64,000 nt of DNA, taken from positions 1-64,000 of the forward strand of contig DAIUDK010000010.1 of assembly GCA_036845725.1 (NCBI GenBank). The letters run 5' to 3'. The position numbers were made by a program, and so were the translations under genes. Of the stretch, positions 31,767 through 41,290 are shown piece after piece. Origin of the DNA: DSWT01 sp036845725 (GTDB taxonomy: Bacteria; Chloroflexota; Anaerolineae; B4-G1; SLSP01). The first letter of the stretch is position 1, and every line of letters begins with the position of its first letter. Under the pieces are notes generated by a model. The model saw only the letters and a program-made list of their open reading frames with translations. It was not told where the DNA came from and did not search any database.

Positions 31767-33823
31767 GCAAATCCCGCCAGCACCACCGCCGACCGCGGCA
31801 TCACCGTATACTGCCCATCCTCGATCTGCGGCGCGACGTCCGGTGCGCAGAAATCGTCCGGCGCGGGCAGATTGGTGTCGATGACACGCCGCCAGTGCAG
31901 GCCGTTACGCGGCGCGGGCAGTGTGAACGCGAGTGCTTCCCAGTAGGCGTTGAGCATCACGTGCAGGTGCTCGTGGGTATCGGGGTGGTATAGCTCGAAG
32001 GCCAGGCTGTGCGAGTGAAGCGACCAGTCCGGCGCGTACAACTGCGCACCGTGCCACGCGATCGACGGCACTTTGCCCCCGGCGTTTTCCGTCAGGAACT
32101 GCTCTTCACGCAGAATCGCCAGGTGCTGCGTGAATCCGATGACATTCTGCACAAAGCGCAACACCTCGGCGTGCTGTTCCAGTCCACGCCAATCGAACCA
32201 ACTGATCTCGTTATCTTGGGAGTAGGCGTTGTTGTTGCCGCGCTGCGTCCGCCGCACTTCGTCGCCCATCAAGAGCATCGGCGTGCCCTGCGAAAAGAAC
32301 AGAATCGTGATGAAGTTCTTGATCTGCCGCAAGCGCAGCGCCTGAACCGCCGGATCGAACGACGGACCTTCGACGCCACAGTTCCAACTGAAATTGGCAT
32401 TGGCCCCGTCCAGATCGTATTCGAGATTCGCGCCGTTGTGTTTCTTGTTGTAGGAGACCAGATCGTTGAGCGTGAATCCGTCGTGGCAGGTGACGAAGTT
32501 GATGCTGCGGTTCGGCTCGCGGTCTTCCTGCGGGAAGAGGTCGGGGCTGCCGGCGATGCGCGCGGCCAGCCGCTCTACCGTTCCTTGATCGCCCTTGACG
32601 AAACGGCGCACGTCGTCGCGGAATTGCCCGTTCCATTCCGCCCAGCGGTGGCCGATGAACGAGCCAAGTTGGTACAGCCCAGCCGCATCCCACGCCTCGG
32701 CGATGATCTTCGTGCCCGCCAGCACCGGGTCGGATTCGATCTCCCACAGGATCGGCGGGTCTTCGAGTAACTGCCCGCGCTTGTCGCGCGACATCACCGA
32801 AGCCAGGTCGAAGCGGAAACCATCGACGTGCATTTCGGCCACCCAGTAACGCAGGCAATCGATGATCATCCGCCGCACAATCGAATTGTTGGCATTGATC
32901 GCGTTGCCGGTGCCGCTGTAATCGGCGTAACGCGCCTGGTTCTCCTGGAGCAAGTAATAAGCGCGATTCTCCAGCCCGCGGAACGACAGCGTCGGCCCGG
33001 TATGGTTATTCTCGGCAGTGTGGTTGAAGACGACGTCCAGGATCACCTCGATGTTGGCCTTGTGCAGCGCCTTCACCATATCGCGGAAGGCGTCCACCGG
33101 CCCCAGTGGGTCGCCGTTGTGGCAATAACCCCGGTGCGGGGCGAAGAACGCAATCGGGCTATATCCCCAGTAGTTGTTCAGACCTCTGGGCGCGTCCTGC
33201 GGATCGAATTGCTGCACCGGCAGCAGTTCCACAGCGGTGACGCCGAGCGATTGCAGATAGGGAATCTTCTCGATCACGCCGGCATACGTCCCGCGCTTCT
33301 CCGACGCGACGCCCGAACTGGGGTGTTTGGTGAACCCGCCCACGTGCATTTCGTAGATCACGGTGCTCGAATAAGGATGCGCCAGCGGCCAATCGCCCTC
33401 CCAATCGTAGGCGCGCGTATCCACGACAACGCTCTTCAGCGCGTGCGCGGCATTGTCGCCTCGCCGTTTGGCCGCCTCGCGGTCGTAGTGCGCGCCCATC
33501 GCCACCGCGCGGGTGTACGGATCGAGCAGCACCTTTGTCCCGTCGAAACGCAACCCCTCCTCCGGCGCAAACGGCCCGTGGACGCGATAGCCATACAATT
33601 GGCCCGGCCCAATCCCAAGCACAAAGGCGTGCCAGTAGTAAAACGTGCGGTTCTTTTGGGGATCGAGGTGAATGACGTGGGAAGGCCGCGCGGCGTCCAC
33701 GTCATCGAAGAGCAGCAGCTCCACCGCATCGCAGTTTTTGGAGAAGACGGAGAAATTCACCCCCCACGGGTACACCGTCGCCCCCAACGGAAAACTCTGC
33801 CCCGCATGAACATCCAATACCAT
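31763..33823 (-). CDS. glgX: glycogen debranching enzyme GlgX
   Basis: A 686-residue GH13 enzyme that hydrolyses alpha-1,6 branches of glycogen phosphorylase-limit dextrin. An N-terminal CBM48 (FPLGATVYPWGVNFSVFSKNCDAVEL) precedes the (beta/alpha)8 barrel. Conserved regions are DVVFNHTAE, HVDGFRFDLAS (nucleophile Asp), IIAEAWDA (acid/base Glu) and FVTCHDGFTLNDLVSYN (third Asp). The length is normal. Start ATG 33823, four bases behind GGAGGG; element B copy 1 ends 20 bases before it. No other glycogen genes adjoin. Confidence 0.95.
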   Translation of the reverse strand: MVLDVHAGQSFPLGATVYPWGVNFSVFSKNCDAVELLLFDDVDAARPSHVIHLDPQKNRTFYYWHAFVLGIGPGQLYGYRVHGPFAPEEGLRFDGTKVLLDPYTRAVAMGAHYDREAAKRRGDNAAHALKSVVVDTRAYDWEGDWPLAHPYSSTVIYEMHVGGFTKHPSSGVASEKRGTYAGVIEKIPYLQSLGVTAVELLPVQQFDPQDAPRGLNNYWGYSPIAFFAPHRGYCHNGDPLGPVDAFRDMVKALHKANIEVILDVVFNHTAENNHTGPTLSFRGLENRAYYLLQENQARYADYSGTGNAINANNSIVRRMIIDCLRYWVAEMHVDGFRFDLASVMSRDKRGQLLEDPPILWEIESDPVLAGTKIIAEAWDAAGLYQLGSFIGHRWAEWNGQFRDDVRRFVKGDQGTVERLAARIAGSPDLFPQEDREPNRSINFVTCHDGFTLNDLVSYNKKHNGANLEYDLDGANANFSWNCGVEGPSFDPAVQALRLRQIKNFITILFFSQGTPMLLMGDEVRRTQRGNNNAYSQDNEISWFDWRGLEQHAEVLRFVQNVIGFTQHLAILREEQFLTENAGGKVPSIAWHGAQLYAPDWSLHSHSLAFELYHPDTHEHLHVMLNAYWEALAFTLPAPRNGLHWRRVIDTNLPAPDDFCAPDVAPQIEDGQYTVMPRSAVVLAGFA

Positions 33824-33842
33824 AGTACCCTCCTTCAAAAGC

Positions 33843-33930
33843 AAACCGCTAATCTCGCTAATCTACGCGAATCTTTCTCGAAAATTGGCGAAGATTCCGC
33901 GAATGCAGACATTCGCGCAATTCGCGGTTA
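33843..33930 (-). repeat. element B, copy 1
   Basis: An imperfect palindrome read on the minus strand from TAACCGCGAATTGCGCGAAT to GATTAGCGAGATTAGCGGTTT, 88 bp. It carries an inner hairpin (GCGAATG/CATTCGC) absent from the other copies. It ends 20 bases before the glgX start. The short stretch from the repeat to the ribosome-binding site (GCTTTTGAAGGAGG) resembles that behind copies 2 and 3. Confidence 0.8.
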
Positions 33931-33936
33931 AGAATT

Positions 33937-34719
33937 TCAGCCGCGCGTGGTGATGAGATTGCCGGATTCGTAGCGGCGCAGTCCCAGATAGAAGACGCCG
34001 CGCGCCACAAGCAGCAGCGCCACCGTGACCAGGGACAGTCCCGCCAACCGCCCCCAATCGAACTCGGCGAGCAACAGCGCCGGAACCGAGCCAACGAACG
34101 CTGCCGGGATCAACGTATACAGCAGCACTCGCACCATGCCGGGGAAAATATCCACCGGATATAAACCAAATGTGAGCATCGCGTTCTGCAACTGCATCGC
34201 CAGATTCTGCGATTGCCCGATCCAGAAGGCCAGCGCCCCGGCGATCACGCTGAACGCGACGAAGATCAGGGCGGAAAGCACGCCGAGCAACAGGAAGAGC
34301 GGCAGCGTCGCCCAGCGTTCCGGCGCGGCGACCAGATAGACGATCAGACCGAACAACACGTCCCCCCACGCGGGCAGTGACGTCCGCGAGACGAGTAAAT
34401 GCGCCAACGGATCGGCGGGCAACGCCAGATAATAGTCCAGTTCGCCGCTGGCGATGGTGTGCGCCACGCGCCCGCAGTTGCCGCACACCATCGTCGCCAA
34501 TCCGAACCCAAACGCGACGATCGCATACAACGTCACCACGTCGCGCAACGTCCAGCCTTGCAGCGCCGGGAAATGGCTGAACAAAATCGCCCAGAAGAAC
34601 AACAGCATCACGTCGTTGAGCAGCATCCCGAACACCTGCAACGCAAACGCCCCCCGATATGCCATGGCTGACATCAGGTTGTGACGCAAGTATCCGCCGA
34701 TCAAACGCAGTGTTTTCAT
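33937..34719 (-). CDS. ABC-2 family exporter permease (DUF990-like), subunit 1
   Basis: A 260-residue integral membrane protein with about six hydrophobic segments (MLLFFWAILFSHF, LFGLIVYLVA, LPLFLLLGVLSALIFVAF, ALLLVARGVFYLGL). It belongs to the ABC-2 group that usually comes as two permeases plus one ATPase. The substrate is unknown. Start ATG 34719, preceded by GAGAG within a heptanucleotide tract. Partners are encoded by the next two upstream genes (34783-35589 and 35680-36693). Confidence 0.85.
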   Translation of the reverse strand: MKTLRLIGGYLRHNLMSAMAYRGAFALQVFGMLLNDVMLLFFWAILFSHFPALQGWTLRDVVTLYAIVAFGFGLATMVCGNCGRVAHTIASGELDYYLALPADPLAHLLVSRTSLPAWGDVLFGLIVYLVAAPERWATLPLFLLLGVLSALIFVAFSVIAGALAFWIGQSQNLAMQLQNAMLTFGLYPVDIFPGMVRVLLYTLIPAAFVGSVPALLLAEFDWGRLAGLSLVTVALLLVARGVFYLGLRRYESGNLITTRG

Positions 34720-34785
34720 ATTAGCTCTCAGCCCTCAGCGGTCAGCTTTCAGCCGCTTGCCTCCTGCATCTTGCATCCTGTCTCA
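34720..34785 (-). repeat. heptanucleotide tract between two permease genes
   Basis: On the minus strand units such as GGCTGAA, AGCTGAC, CGCTGAG, GGCTGAG and AGCTAAT run up to the ATG of the downstream permease. It fills the whole gap, and the weak ribosome-binding site is made of the last units. Confidence 0.6.
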
Positions 34786-35589
34786 TCCGCCGTGGACGAC
34801 CATTCGACGCTGGGCGACACGCCAGACGAGCAGAACGATGACAGTCATCACGGCGACGTAGGCGATTTGGCCCGCCGCTGCACCAAGGGCCTCGCGCCAC
34901 TCGAAGGCGACGAAGACGCGCGCAGGGACGTTCGCTACGTAGCGGAAGGGCAGCCACATCGAAATCCGCCGTAGCCACGGGGGCAGCATCTCCAGCGGCA
35001 GAAAGAGGCCGCCGATTGTGAACAGCAATTTCTGGTAGATCCAAAAGATCGGCATCACTTCCTCGATCCAGAAGGCGGACAAGCCGATCAGCACGGCGAT
35101 CAGCGCGTCGAGCAGCAGGGCCAGCGCTGCCGTCACCACAAAGGCCGCGATCCCCGACAGGCTGCCCGCGCCCACTCCCACGCCAAGCGCCACCACCGCC
35201 GACGCCGTCAGCAGGTTCAGTCCCAGACGCGGCAGGCTGTTGCCGAGCGACTGCGCCACCTGGAAGAACGGATAGCTCACGGGCCGCGTCAACGTGTAAG
35301 CCAGATCGCCGGATTTGGCCGCGTCGCTGATGTCCACAAACGCCCGCGAGGTCGAGAGGGTGATCGTCTCCGCCATCGCCAGGTACCAGACGATCTCCAC
35401 CAGCGAATAGCCCGCCAGCTCGCCGCCGCCGCTGACGCGGAAGGCCGTGCTCCACAGCGCCATAAACACGCCCATGAAGAGCACCATCGCAATCGAGCGC
35501 ATCCACAACTCGCCGCGATAGACCCACTGCTGCCGCGCCGCGATGCGCGCGACAAACCCGTAACGCGAAACTGCTCGTAAGACGCTCAC
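34783..35589 (-). CDS. ABC-2 family exporter permease, subunit 2
   Basis: 268 residues with six hydrophobic segments (SIAMVLFMGVFMALW, AFVVTAALALLLDALIAVLIGLSAFWI, LLFTIGGLFLPLEMLPPWL, AAGQIAYVAVMTVIVLLVW). 'GLFLPLEMLPPWLRRISMWLPF' is typical of this exporter group. GTG 35589 is chosen as start because GAGGG lies a few bases before it. The open frame extends to 35628, but that extension lies inside element B copy 2. It pairs with the 33937-34719 permease. Confidence 0.85.
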   Translation of the reverse strand: MSVLRAVSRYGFVARIAARQQWVYRGELWMRSIAMVLFMGVFMALWSTAFRVSGGGELAGYSLVEIVWYLAMAETITLSTSRAFVDISDAAKSGDLAYTLTRPVSYPFFQVAQSLGNSLPRLGLNLLTASAVVALGVGVGAGSLSGIAAFVVTAALALLLDALIAVLIGLSAFWIEEVMPIFWIYQKLLFTIGGLFLPLEMLPPWLRRISMWLPFRYVANVPARVFVAFEWREALGAAAGQIAYVAVMTVIVLLVWRVAQRRMVVHGG

Positions 35590-35605
35590 TGCTCCCTCTA
35601 AAAGC

Positions 35606-35673
35606 AAACCGCTAATCTCGCGAATCACCGCGAATCTTTTTGAGTTAGCGAAGATTCGCGTGATTCGCGGTTT
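35606..35673 (-). repeat. element B, copy 2
   Basis: A 68-bp imperfect palindrome, minus-strand reading from AAACCGCGAATCACGCGAAT to GATTAGCGGTTT, ending 17 bases before the permease GTG. It lies between the ATPase gene stop (35680) and the permease start. Confidence 0.8.
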
Positions 35674-35679
35674 AGACTT

Positions 35680-36693
35680 TCAAGAATCCGCTGATATGTC
35701 TTCAGCGCCGTCTCTGTGGTTGCCTTCCACCTGGTAAATCTGCGCGATGATTTGCTCCATCGGCGGGTTATCGACGTTGATGTCCACAATCGCATAGCGG
35801 CTCAAAAGCTGCGCCATCACCCCATCAATGGCCGCGACCGCTGTATCCACTTCCAGCTTGACGCCGTAGCCCTTGTGCTTGAGCACCCGGACGCCGGCGG
35901 CGGCGAAGCCATCCCACGGCTCGCCGAGCTTGAGCGAGACGGTTTTGGTGCGCAGGTAGTTGTGCTTCAGGTCGTTGACACGCCCATCGTAGATGACCTC
36001 GCCGTGGTTGATGACCATCGCCCGTTGGCACAATACCTCTACGTCCCCGGCATCGTGCGATGTGAGGAAGATCGTCACGCCCTCGCGCTGGTTCAATTCG
36101 AGGATCAGGTCGCGGATGCGCTGCTTGACCACCACATCGAGGCCAATCGTCGGCTCGTCCAGGAAGAGGATGCGCGGGCGGTGCAGCAATGACGCCGCGA
36201 TTTCGCAGCGCATCCGCTCGCCCAGGGAGAGCTTGCGCACCGGCGTGTGGAGATAGGCATCCAGTTCGAAGAGAGCCACCAGATAGGCGCGGCGCTCCTG
36301 GTACGCGGCCTTGTCCAGCTCGTAGATGCGCGCCAGCAGATCGAACGAATCCGCCGGTGGCAGGTGATACCACAACTGCGACTTCTGCCCGAAGACCGTA
36401 CCGATTTCGTAGGCCAGCTTTTGTCGCTCCTTCCAGGGCGTCTTACCCAGCACACGCGCCATCCCAGAGGTGGGATAGAGGATGCCGGTGAACATCTTGA
36501 TCGTCGTGGACTTGCCCGCCCCGTTCGGCCCGATGAAGGCCAACCGCTCGCCATCCTCCACGCTGAACGAGATTCCCTTCACCGCCTGCACCTCCCGCCG
36601 CTCCGGGCGCACCAGCGAACGCAGGCTGCCCCGCAAGCCCGGCTGCTTCTCCGTGGTCACGAACGTTTTCGTCAAGTCGGTGACTTCGATCAT
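35680..36693 (-). CDS. ABC-2 exporter ATPase
   Basis: A 337-residue nucleotide-binding subunit. Walker A is GPNGAGKST (about 55-63), the Q-loop region VFGQKSQLWYHLP, the signature LSLGERMRCE (a variant of LSGGQ), Walker B ILFLDEPTIGLD and the switch His LTSHD. A C-terminal extension of about 90 residues is typical of ATPases that serve DUF990-type permeases. It energises export of an unknown compound with the two following permeases. Start ATG 36693, GGAGG seven bases upstream. It is the first gene of the three-gene operon. Confidence 0.9.
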   Translation of the reverse strand: MIEVTDLTKTFVTTEKQPGLRGSLRSLVRPERREVQAVKGISFSVEDGERLAFIGPNGAGKSTTIKMFTGILYPTSGMARVLGKTPWKERQKLAYEIGTVFGQKSQLWYHLPPADSFDLLARIYELDKAAYQERRAYLVALFELDAYLHTPVRKLSLGERMRCEIAASLLHRPRILFLDEPTIGLDVVVKQRIRDLILELNQREGVTIFLTSHDAGDVEVLCQRAMVINHGEVIYDGRVNDLKHNYLRTKTVSLKLGEPWDGFAAAGVRVLKHKGYGVKLEVDTAVAAIDGVMAQLLSRYAIVDINVDNPPMEQIIAQIYQVEGNHRDGAEDISADS

Positions 36694-36993
36694 CCATCCG
36701 CCTCCATCACATCTGTATTCTCATTCTAACCCAAGTTGTGGGCGATGCAAAGAACGACAAAACCCCATCCGTGCCTCCCCGCTCACCAAGCAAGTTTCGC
36801 CCAGGACGGTATAATACTCCCACGTGATTTTGAGTTTCCGGCTTTCGATTTCAAACTTCGAACTTTGGTGATTTCGTTGCGAGTTGCAATATATTAATAT
36901 GCGAAAACTTATCCAGATTACAATTACCCTTTTGAATTTAGCGTTTGGACCTCGAATTGAGGGCATCTTAATGGTTGACTAAGGAGTCTTACT
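36694..36993 (+). other. intergenic region with heptad tract and a vestigial duplicate of the subtilase start
   Basis: 36831-36872 has plus-strand heptamers (GAGTTTC, CGGCTTT, CGATTTC, AAACTTC, GAACTTT). At 36899 a 28-codon frame MRKLIQITITLLNLAFG ends in TAA at 36983-36985. It mimics the subtilase start MRKLMQMTVVLTILFS (36994) in the first seven codons and in its hydrophobic run. It has no good ribosome-binding site and looks like a partial duplication. TATAAT at about 36811-36816 may be a promoter. Confidence 0.45.
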
Positions 36994-39900
36994 ATGCGAA
37001 AACTAATGCAGATGACCGTCGTCCTGACAATCCTCTTTTCACTTTGGCCGGCTGTACCGACAGTGTACAGCGCCGCCAATACGACAGCCGCTCCCCCCAT
37101 CGTCGAACCCGACGTGCTGCGCGCATTGGACGCAGATCCGGAGACGCCGCTGCGCATCATCGTCAAGCTGCAGGCATCGGGCGTGGGCGTGGTTCCACTG
37201 ACAGCCGAAGTAGCAAGTACAGTTTCGCGCGCAATGCTGATCGAAACACTGCAAAGCGACTTTGCCAGTGCCCTGGAACCCATGGAAGCGCTCCTTACCG
37301 CAGCCCAACGCCAGGGCGAGGTACTGGCGCGACAGGATTTGTGGAGCATCCGCGCAACGGCGTTAACAGCCAGCCCCGATTTCGTGCGCCAGTTGATCGC
37401 TTCACCGGATGTGGCGGAAATCCGCCTGGATCACTACGAGCAATACATCAGCCCCGATCAAGCGCTCGGCCCGGAGAGCACAGTCGGCACAATGCCCACC
37501 TGGGGATTGACGCAAATCCGCGCTCCCGAAGTCTGGGCCACCCTGGGCATCTCCGGTACGGGCACAGTCGTGGCAGTCATGGATACTGGCGCCGACATGC
37601 TCCACCCGGCTCTGAGTAGCAATTACCGGGGCAATCTGGGACATGGTCTCTTCGATCACACATCCTCGTGGTTCGATGCCGTCAACGCGGGCCTCTATCC
37701 CTACGATGATTACGGGCACGGCACACACGTTGCAGGGACGGCAGTAGGGCAAACTGCGGGCGCAGGCGCTATCGGCGTGGCTCCAGGAGCACAATGGATC
37801 GGCGTCAAGGTGCTCAGCGGCGAAGGCTACGGCTACGATTCCTGGATTCACGCGGGTTTCCAATGGTTGCTGGCACCCGGCGGCAATCCGGCTTTAGCGC
37901 CCGACGTCGTCAACAACTCCTGGTCGTCGACAGTGAGTTCCAGCACCGTGTTCGCGGAAGACATTGCGCTCTTGCAGGCGGCAGGTATCGTGCCGCTGTT
38001 CGCGGCGGGCAACAGTGGCCCGTCGTCCGGCTCCATCGGCTCGCCCGCCAGCAATCCAGGCATCTTCGCCATCGGCGCGAGTGACCCCGATGATGAGGTG
38101 GCCTACTTCTCCAGTCGCGGGCCGTCGCCCTGGGGTGAGGTGAAACCGCATATCGTCGCGCCGGGCGTCAACGTCCTCTCTTCCGTTCCGGGCGGCGTCT
38201 ACGCGCTCAGCAACGGCACATCGATGGCCACACCGCACGTTGCCGGGCTGGTCGCCCTGTTGCGCTCCGCCAATCCCACACTCTCCGTCGCAGAGATCAC
38301 CGATCTCATCGCTCAGACCGCGGTTCCCCTGGCGCTGCCTTTGCCCAACAACGACACCGGCTGGGGCCGCATCAACGCTTTCGCGGCGGTCGCCGCAGCC
38401 ACACACACCGGGCTGATTACAGGCAACGTCGCCGGTCCGAACCAGCAAGGGATCGCCAACGCCGCACTCGTCGCCGCGCCACGCAATCCAGACGGCAATC
38501 AAGCACACACAACCACAGACGCCACTGGAGACTATGCCCTGAGGCTGCCCCCCGCCGTCTACGATATTACCGCCTCGGTGTTTGGTTACCAAGCCGTCAC
38601 GCAGCGGAACGTTCCCGTTTTCACCAATACGCAGCAACGGCTCGATTTCACGCTACTGCCTTTACCCACCGGGACCTTGCAAGGCCATGTCACTGTCACG
38701 GGGACGGACGCCGCACCCACGCGCACCGTCACCATAGAGGCGCTCGGCACGCCGGTCAGAACGATCGTCAATGCTTCCGGCGATTACAGCCTCAAACTAC
38801 CCACGGGCGTCTACACCGTCGCCGCGCGCGGATTGGGCTACCGCGTGATCACCGTCACGGTCAGCGTCGTAGCCGGGGAGACCACCATCCGCGATTCCAT
38901 CCTCACGCCTGCCCCCACCCTGCTGCTGGTCGATGAGGGCGCGTGGTACTACGAAAGCCAGACGTCCTACTGGAAAGCCGCGCTCGACACACTCGCCTAC
39001 ACCTACGACGAGCACCGCATCAAATACCCACCCGCCGAAACCCCCATCAGCACGACTCTCGCACAATACGACATCGTTCTGTGGTCGTCACCCAAAAGCT
39101 CACCAGGATTGGTCAACGGCGGGGCGGAATTGGATGCTTATCTCAAAAACGGGGGACGGCTACTGCTCAGTGGGCAAGACGTGGCGTATTACGACGGTGG
39201 CGGGAGTTTGTACGCCTCGCAACCCTACCTGAGGGAAACTATCGGTATGGGCTACTTTGCGGATGATGCGGCAGTCCGCCAATTGACCGGCCTGGGGCCG
39301 TTCTCCGGCATCACAGTGACGATCGAAGGCGGCGACGGTGCGGACAACCAGTTCGCACCTGATGTCGTCACAGTCCGCGAACATGACAAGGCTGAGTTGC
39401 TCTGGCGATACACAGATGGCAGCGGTGGGGGCGTGGGGGCGTCGGTTTGCACCCCCTACCGCGCCGTGTTTTTTCCCTTCGGCTACGAAAGCATCTCTAG
39501 AAACGATCATCGGGAGACAGTACTCGCACGCAGTCTTGAATGGCTGATGACATCGCCGCCGACTGTCGCACTCGAACTCAAGCATCTGAGCGATCCACTA
39601 CACATCGACCTGCCGGGGCAAGCCGTCACCCACACCCTGCGCCTTCGACACACTGGCTACGGTGGACTCACCACGCCTGTCACACTCACGCTGGATTCAG
39701 CCGCCTGGCCCGCCACGTTGACACCATCCGCCGTCACGCTCGGGGCGTGCGAATCCGTCACACTCACTTTGGTTGTAACCATCCCTGCCGAAGCCGGGGT
39801 CAACGTCAGCAATCCTCTCACCGTGACGGCGGCTTCGCCCTTTTTGACAACAACGACAGCCGCCACTCTCAACGTCAAGACGCCCGCGCCGGTGCTTCTG

Positions 39901-41253
39901 GTGGACGATGACCGCTGGTATCCGATGGAAGAACGGTATACCAGCGCGTTGAGCGCCCGCTCCATCCCCTTCGACGTATGGGATACCAACGAGAACCAGG
40001 GTGGTATCCCCGGCACGCGATCACCCGGCCTCAACGTCCTGCAACGTTATCCCATGATCCTCTGGTTCACCGGCTACGACTGGTATGCCCCGATTCTGTC
40101 ACAGGAAGTGGCGGCGCTGCTGGCCTACCTGGACGGCGGCGGGCGGCTGCTATTAACCTCGCAGGACTTCCTCTACTACCACAGTGACAGCCCATTGGCC
40201 CAACGTCTCGGAGTATGGCATTGGGATGAAAACCTCGCCCCCACCCACGCGTTCGGCGTCCCCGGCCATCCCGTTGGCGGGACATGGGGGCCGGTCGAGT
40301 TGGACTTTCCCTTCAGGAATTGGGCGGATACCATCGAACCCACGCCCAACGCTGCCCCCGTCATCCGTGGGCAGATCGGACAGCCACTCGGTATCGCCGC
40401 CACAGAAGCGGTCTCGAATTCACGGACGCTGTTCTACGCCTTCCCGCTAGAAACCCTGCCCTTCGACACTCGTGCCACGACCCTGGCACAAGGCATCGGC
40501 TGGCTCTCGCCATTGGGCATGAGTCGCTGGACGGTCACACCAACGTTGCCGCTGCCTGACACGCACGTGATGCACACGCTCGTCCTCATCAATGACGCCC
40601 TGGAAATACTACCGGCAAGTATAGTCCACACGCTGCCGCCCGCAGTGACACTTATCCAGGACACCTTGCTGCCCGTCTGGGAGTACGATCCCACGTCACG
40701 GGTCATCACCTGGAGCGGCGCACTCCAGCCGCACACCCCGCTGACGCTCACGTGGACCGTCGCCGCAGCAGGCAATCCGGGTACGGTCATTCCCCTCTCC
40801 CTCACCCTGGGACTGCCCACGTGGGGCTTCACGTTCACGCGCGACGCCGCGCTACACATCGCGGGCGCGGATTTATCGGCCAGCGGGTGGCTCTCGCCGG
40901 AATGGAGCACAGTACGCCCGGACGCACCGGTCACACTCACCTTCGCGCTACGCAACACCGGACCGGGCACGATGGCAGGGGGAAAAATGCAGGCATGGTT
41001 CACGGCTGGCACCTCGCCGATAACAGCGACATTGCCCTCCGAAAACGGTTGGGGAATGACGGCCTGGGAAGACGCACTGGATATTGGGGAAACACATATG
41101 CTTAGTGTCCCGCTACGTGTGTGGACCTGGAATCAACCAGTGCGCGTCGATGCCATCCTGGAGGACGGTGCTGGTCAGCGCTGGGAGCGCCGGCTCTGGT
41201 TGAACGTAGAACCGTGGCGGTGTTACCTGCCGGTAATTCACAAGTCACGGTAG
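36994..41253 (+). CDS. large secreted S8 subtilase with regulatory-like domains
   Basis: 1419 residues. The signal peptide ends near VYSA (about 26), and a propeptide runs to about 165. The S8 catalytic domain has Asp197 (AVMDTGAD), His242 (GHGTHVAGT), Asn340 (AAGNSG) and Ser410 (NGTSMATPHVAGL). Next come two carboxypeptidase-regulatory-like beta domains (about 473-640), two copies of an ILVDDD/LLLVDEG-type GATase-like module (about 645-845 and 968-1170), and DUF11-like beta domains. The chain ends RCYLPVIHKSR; a YLPxx tail is common in secreted Chloroflexota proteins. Probably an extracellular scavenging protease. Start ATG 36994 behind AAGGAG. Confidence 0.92.
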   Translation: MRKLMQMTVVLTILFSLWPAVPTVYSAANTTAAPPIVEPDVLRALDADPETPLRIIVKLQASGVGVVPLTAEVASTVSRAMLIETLQSDFASALEPMEALLTAAQRQGEVLARQDLWSIRATALTASPDFVRQLIASPDVAEIRLDHYEQYISPDQALGPESTVGTMPTWGLTQIRAPEVWATLGISGTGTVVAVMDTGADMLHPALSSNYRGNLGHGLFDHTSSWFDAVNAGLYPYDDYGHGTHVAGTAVGQTAGAGAIGVAPGAQWIGVKVLSGEGYGYDSWIHAGFQWLLAPGGNPALAPDVVNNSWSSTVSSSTVFAEDIALLQAAGIVPLFAAGNSGPSSGSIGSPASNPGIFAIGASDPDDEVAYFSSRGPSPWGEVKPHIVAPGVNVLSSVPGGVYALSNGTSMATPHVAGLVALLRSANPTLSVAEITDLIAQTAVPLALPLPNNDTGWGRINAFAAVAAATHTGLITGNVAGPNQQGIANAALVAAPRNPDGNQAHTTTDATGDYALRLPPAVYDITASVFGYQAVTQRNVPVFTNTQQRLDFTLLPLPTGTLQGHVTVTGTDAAPTRTVTIEALGTPVRTIVNASGDYSLKLPTGVYTVAARGLGYRVITVTVSVVAGETTIRDSILTPAPTLLLVDEGAWYYESQTSYWKAALDTLAYTYDEHRIKYPPAETPISTTLAQYDIVLWSSPKSSPGLVNGGAELDAYLKNGGRLLLSGQDVAYYDGGGSLYASQPYLRETIGMGYFADDAAVRQLTGLGPFSGITVTIEGGDGADNQFAPDVVTVREHDKAELLWRYTDGSGGGVGASVCTPYRAVFFPFGYESISRNDHRETVLARSLEWLMTSPPTVALELKHLSDPLHIDLPGQAVTHTLRLRHTGYGGLTTPVTLTLDSAAWPATLTPSAVTLGACESVTLTLVVTIPAEAGVNVSNPLTVTAASPFLTTTTAATLNVKTPAPVLLVDDDRWYPMEERYTSALSARSIPFDVWDTNENQGGIPGTRSPGLNVLQRYPMILWFTGYDWYAPILSQEVAALLAYLDGGGRLLLTSQDFLYYHSDSPLAQRLGVWHWDENLAPTHAFGVPGHPVGGTWGPVELDFPFRNWADTIEPTPNAAPVIRGQIGQPLGIAATEAVSNSRTLFYAFPLETLPFDTRATTLAQGIGWLSPLGMSRWTVTPTLPLPDTHVMHTLVLINDALEILPASIVHTLPPAVTLIQDTLLPVWEYDPTSRVITWSGALQPHTPLTLTWTVAAAGNPGTVIPLSLTLGLPTWGFTFTRDAALHIAGADLSASGWLSPEWSTVRPDAPVTLTFALRNTGPGTMAGGKMQAWFTAGTSPITATLPSENGWGMTAWEDALDIGETHMLSVPLRVWTWNQPVRVDAILEDGAGQRWERRLWLNVEPWRCYLPVIHKSR

Positions 41254-41290
41254 AGCGATTTGACAAATTACCCTACGTGTCGACACAAGC

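Noticed and set aside
33843..33930. Element B as a CRISPR array
   Set aside because: Single palindromic units dispersed through the genome, no regular direct repeats with spacers and no cas genes.
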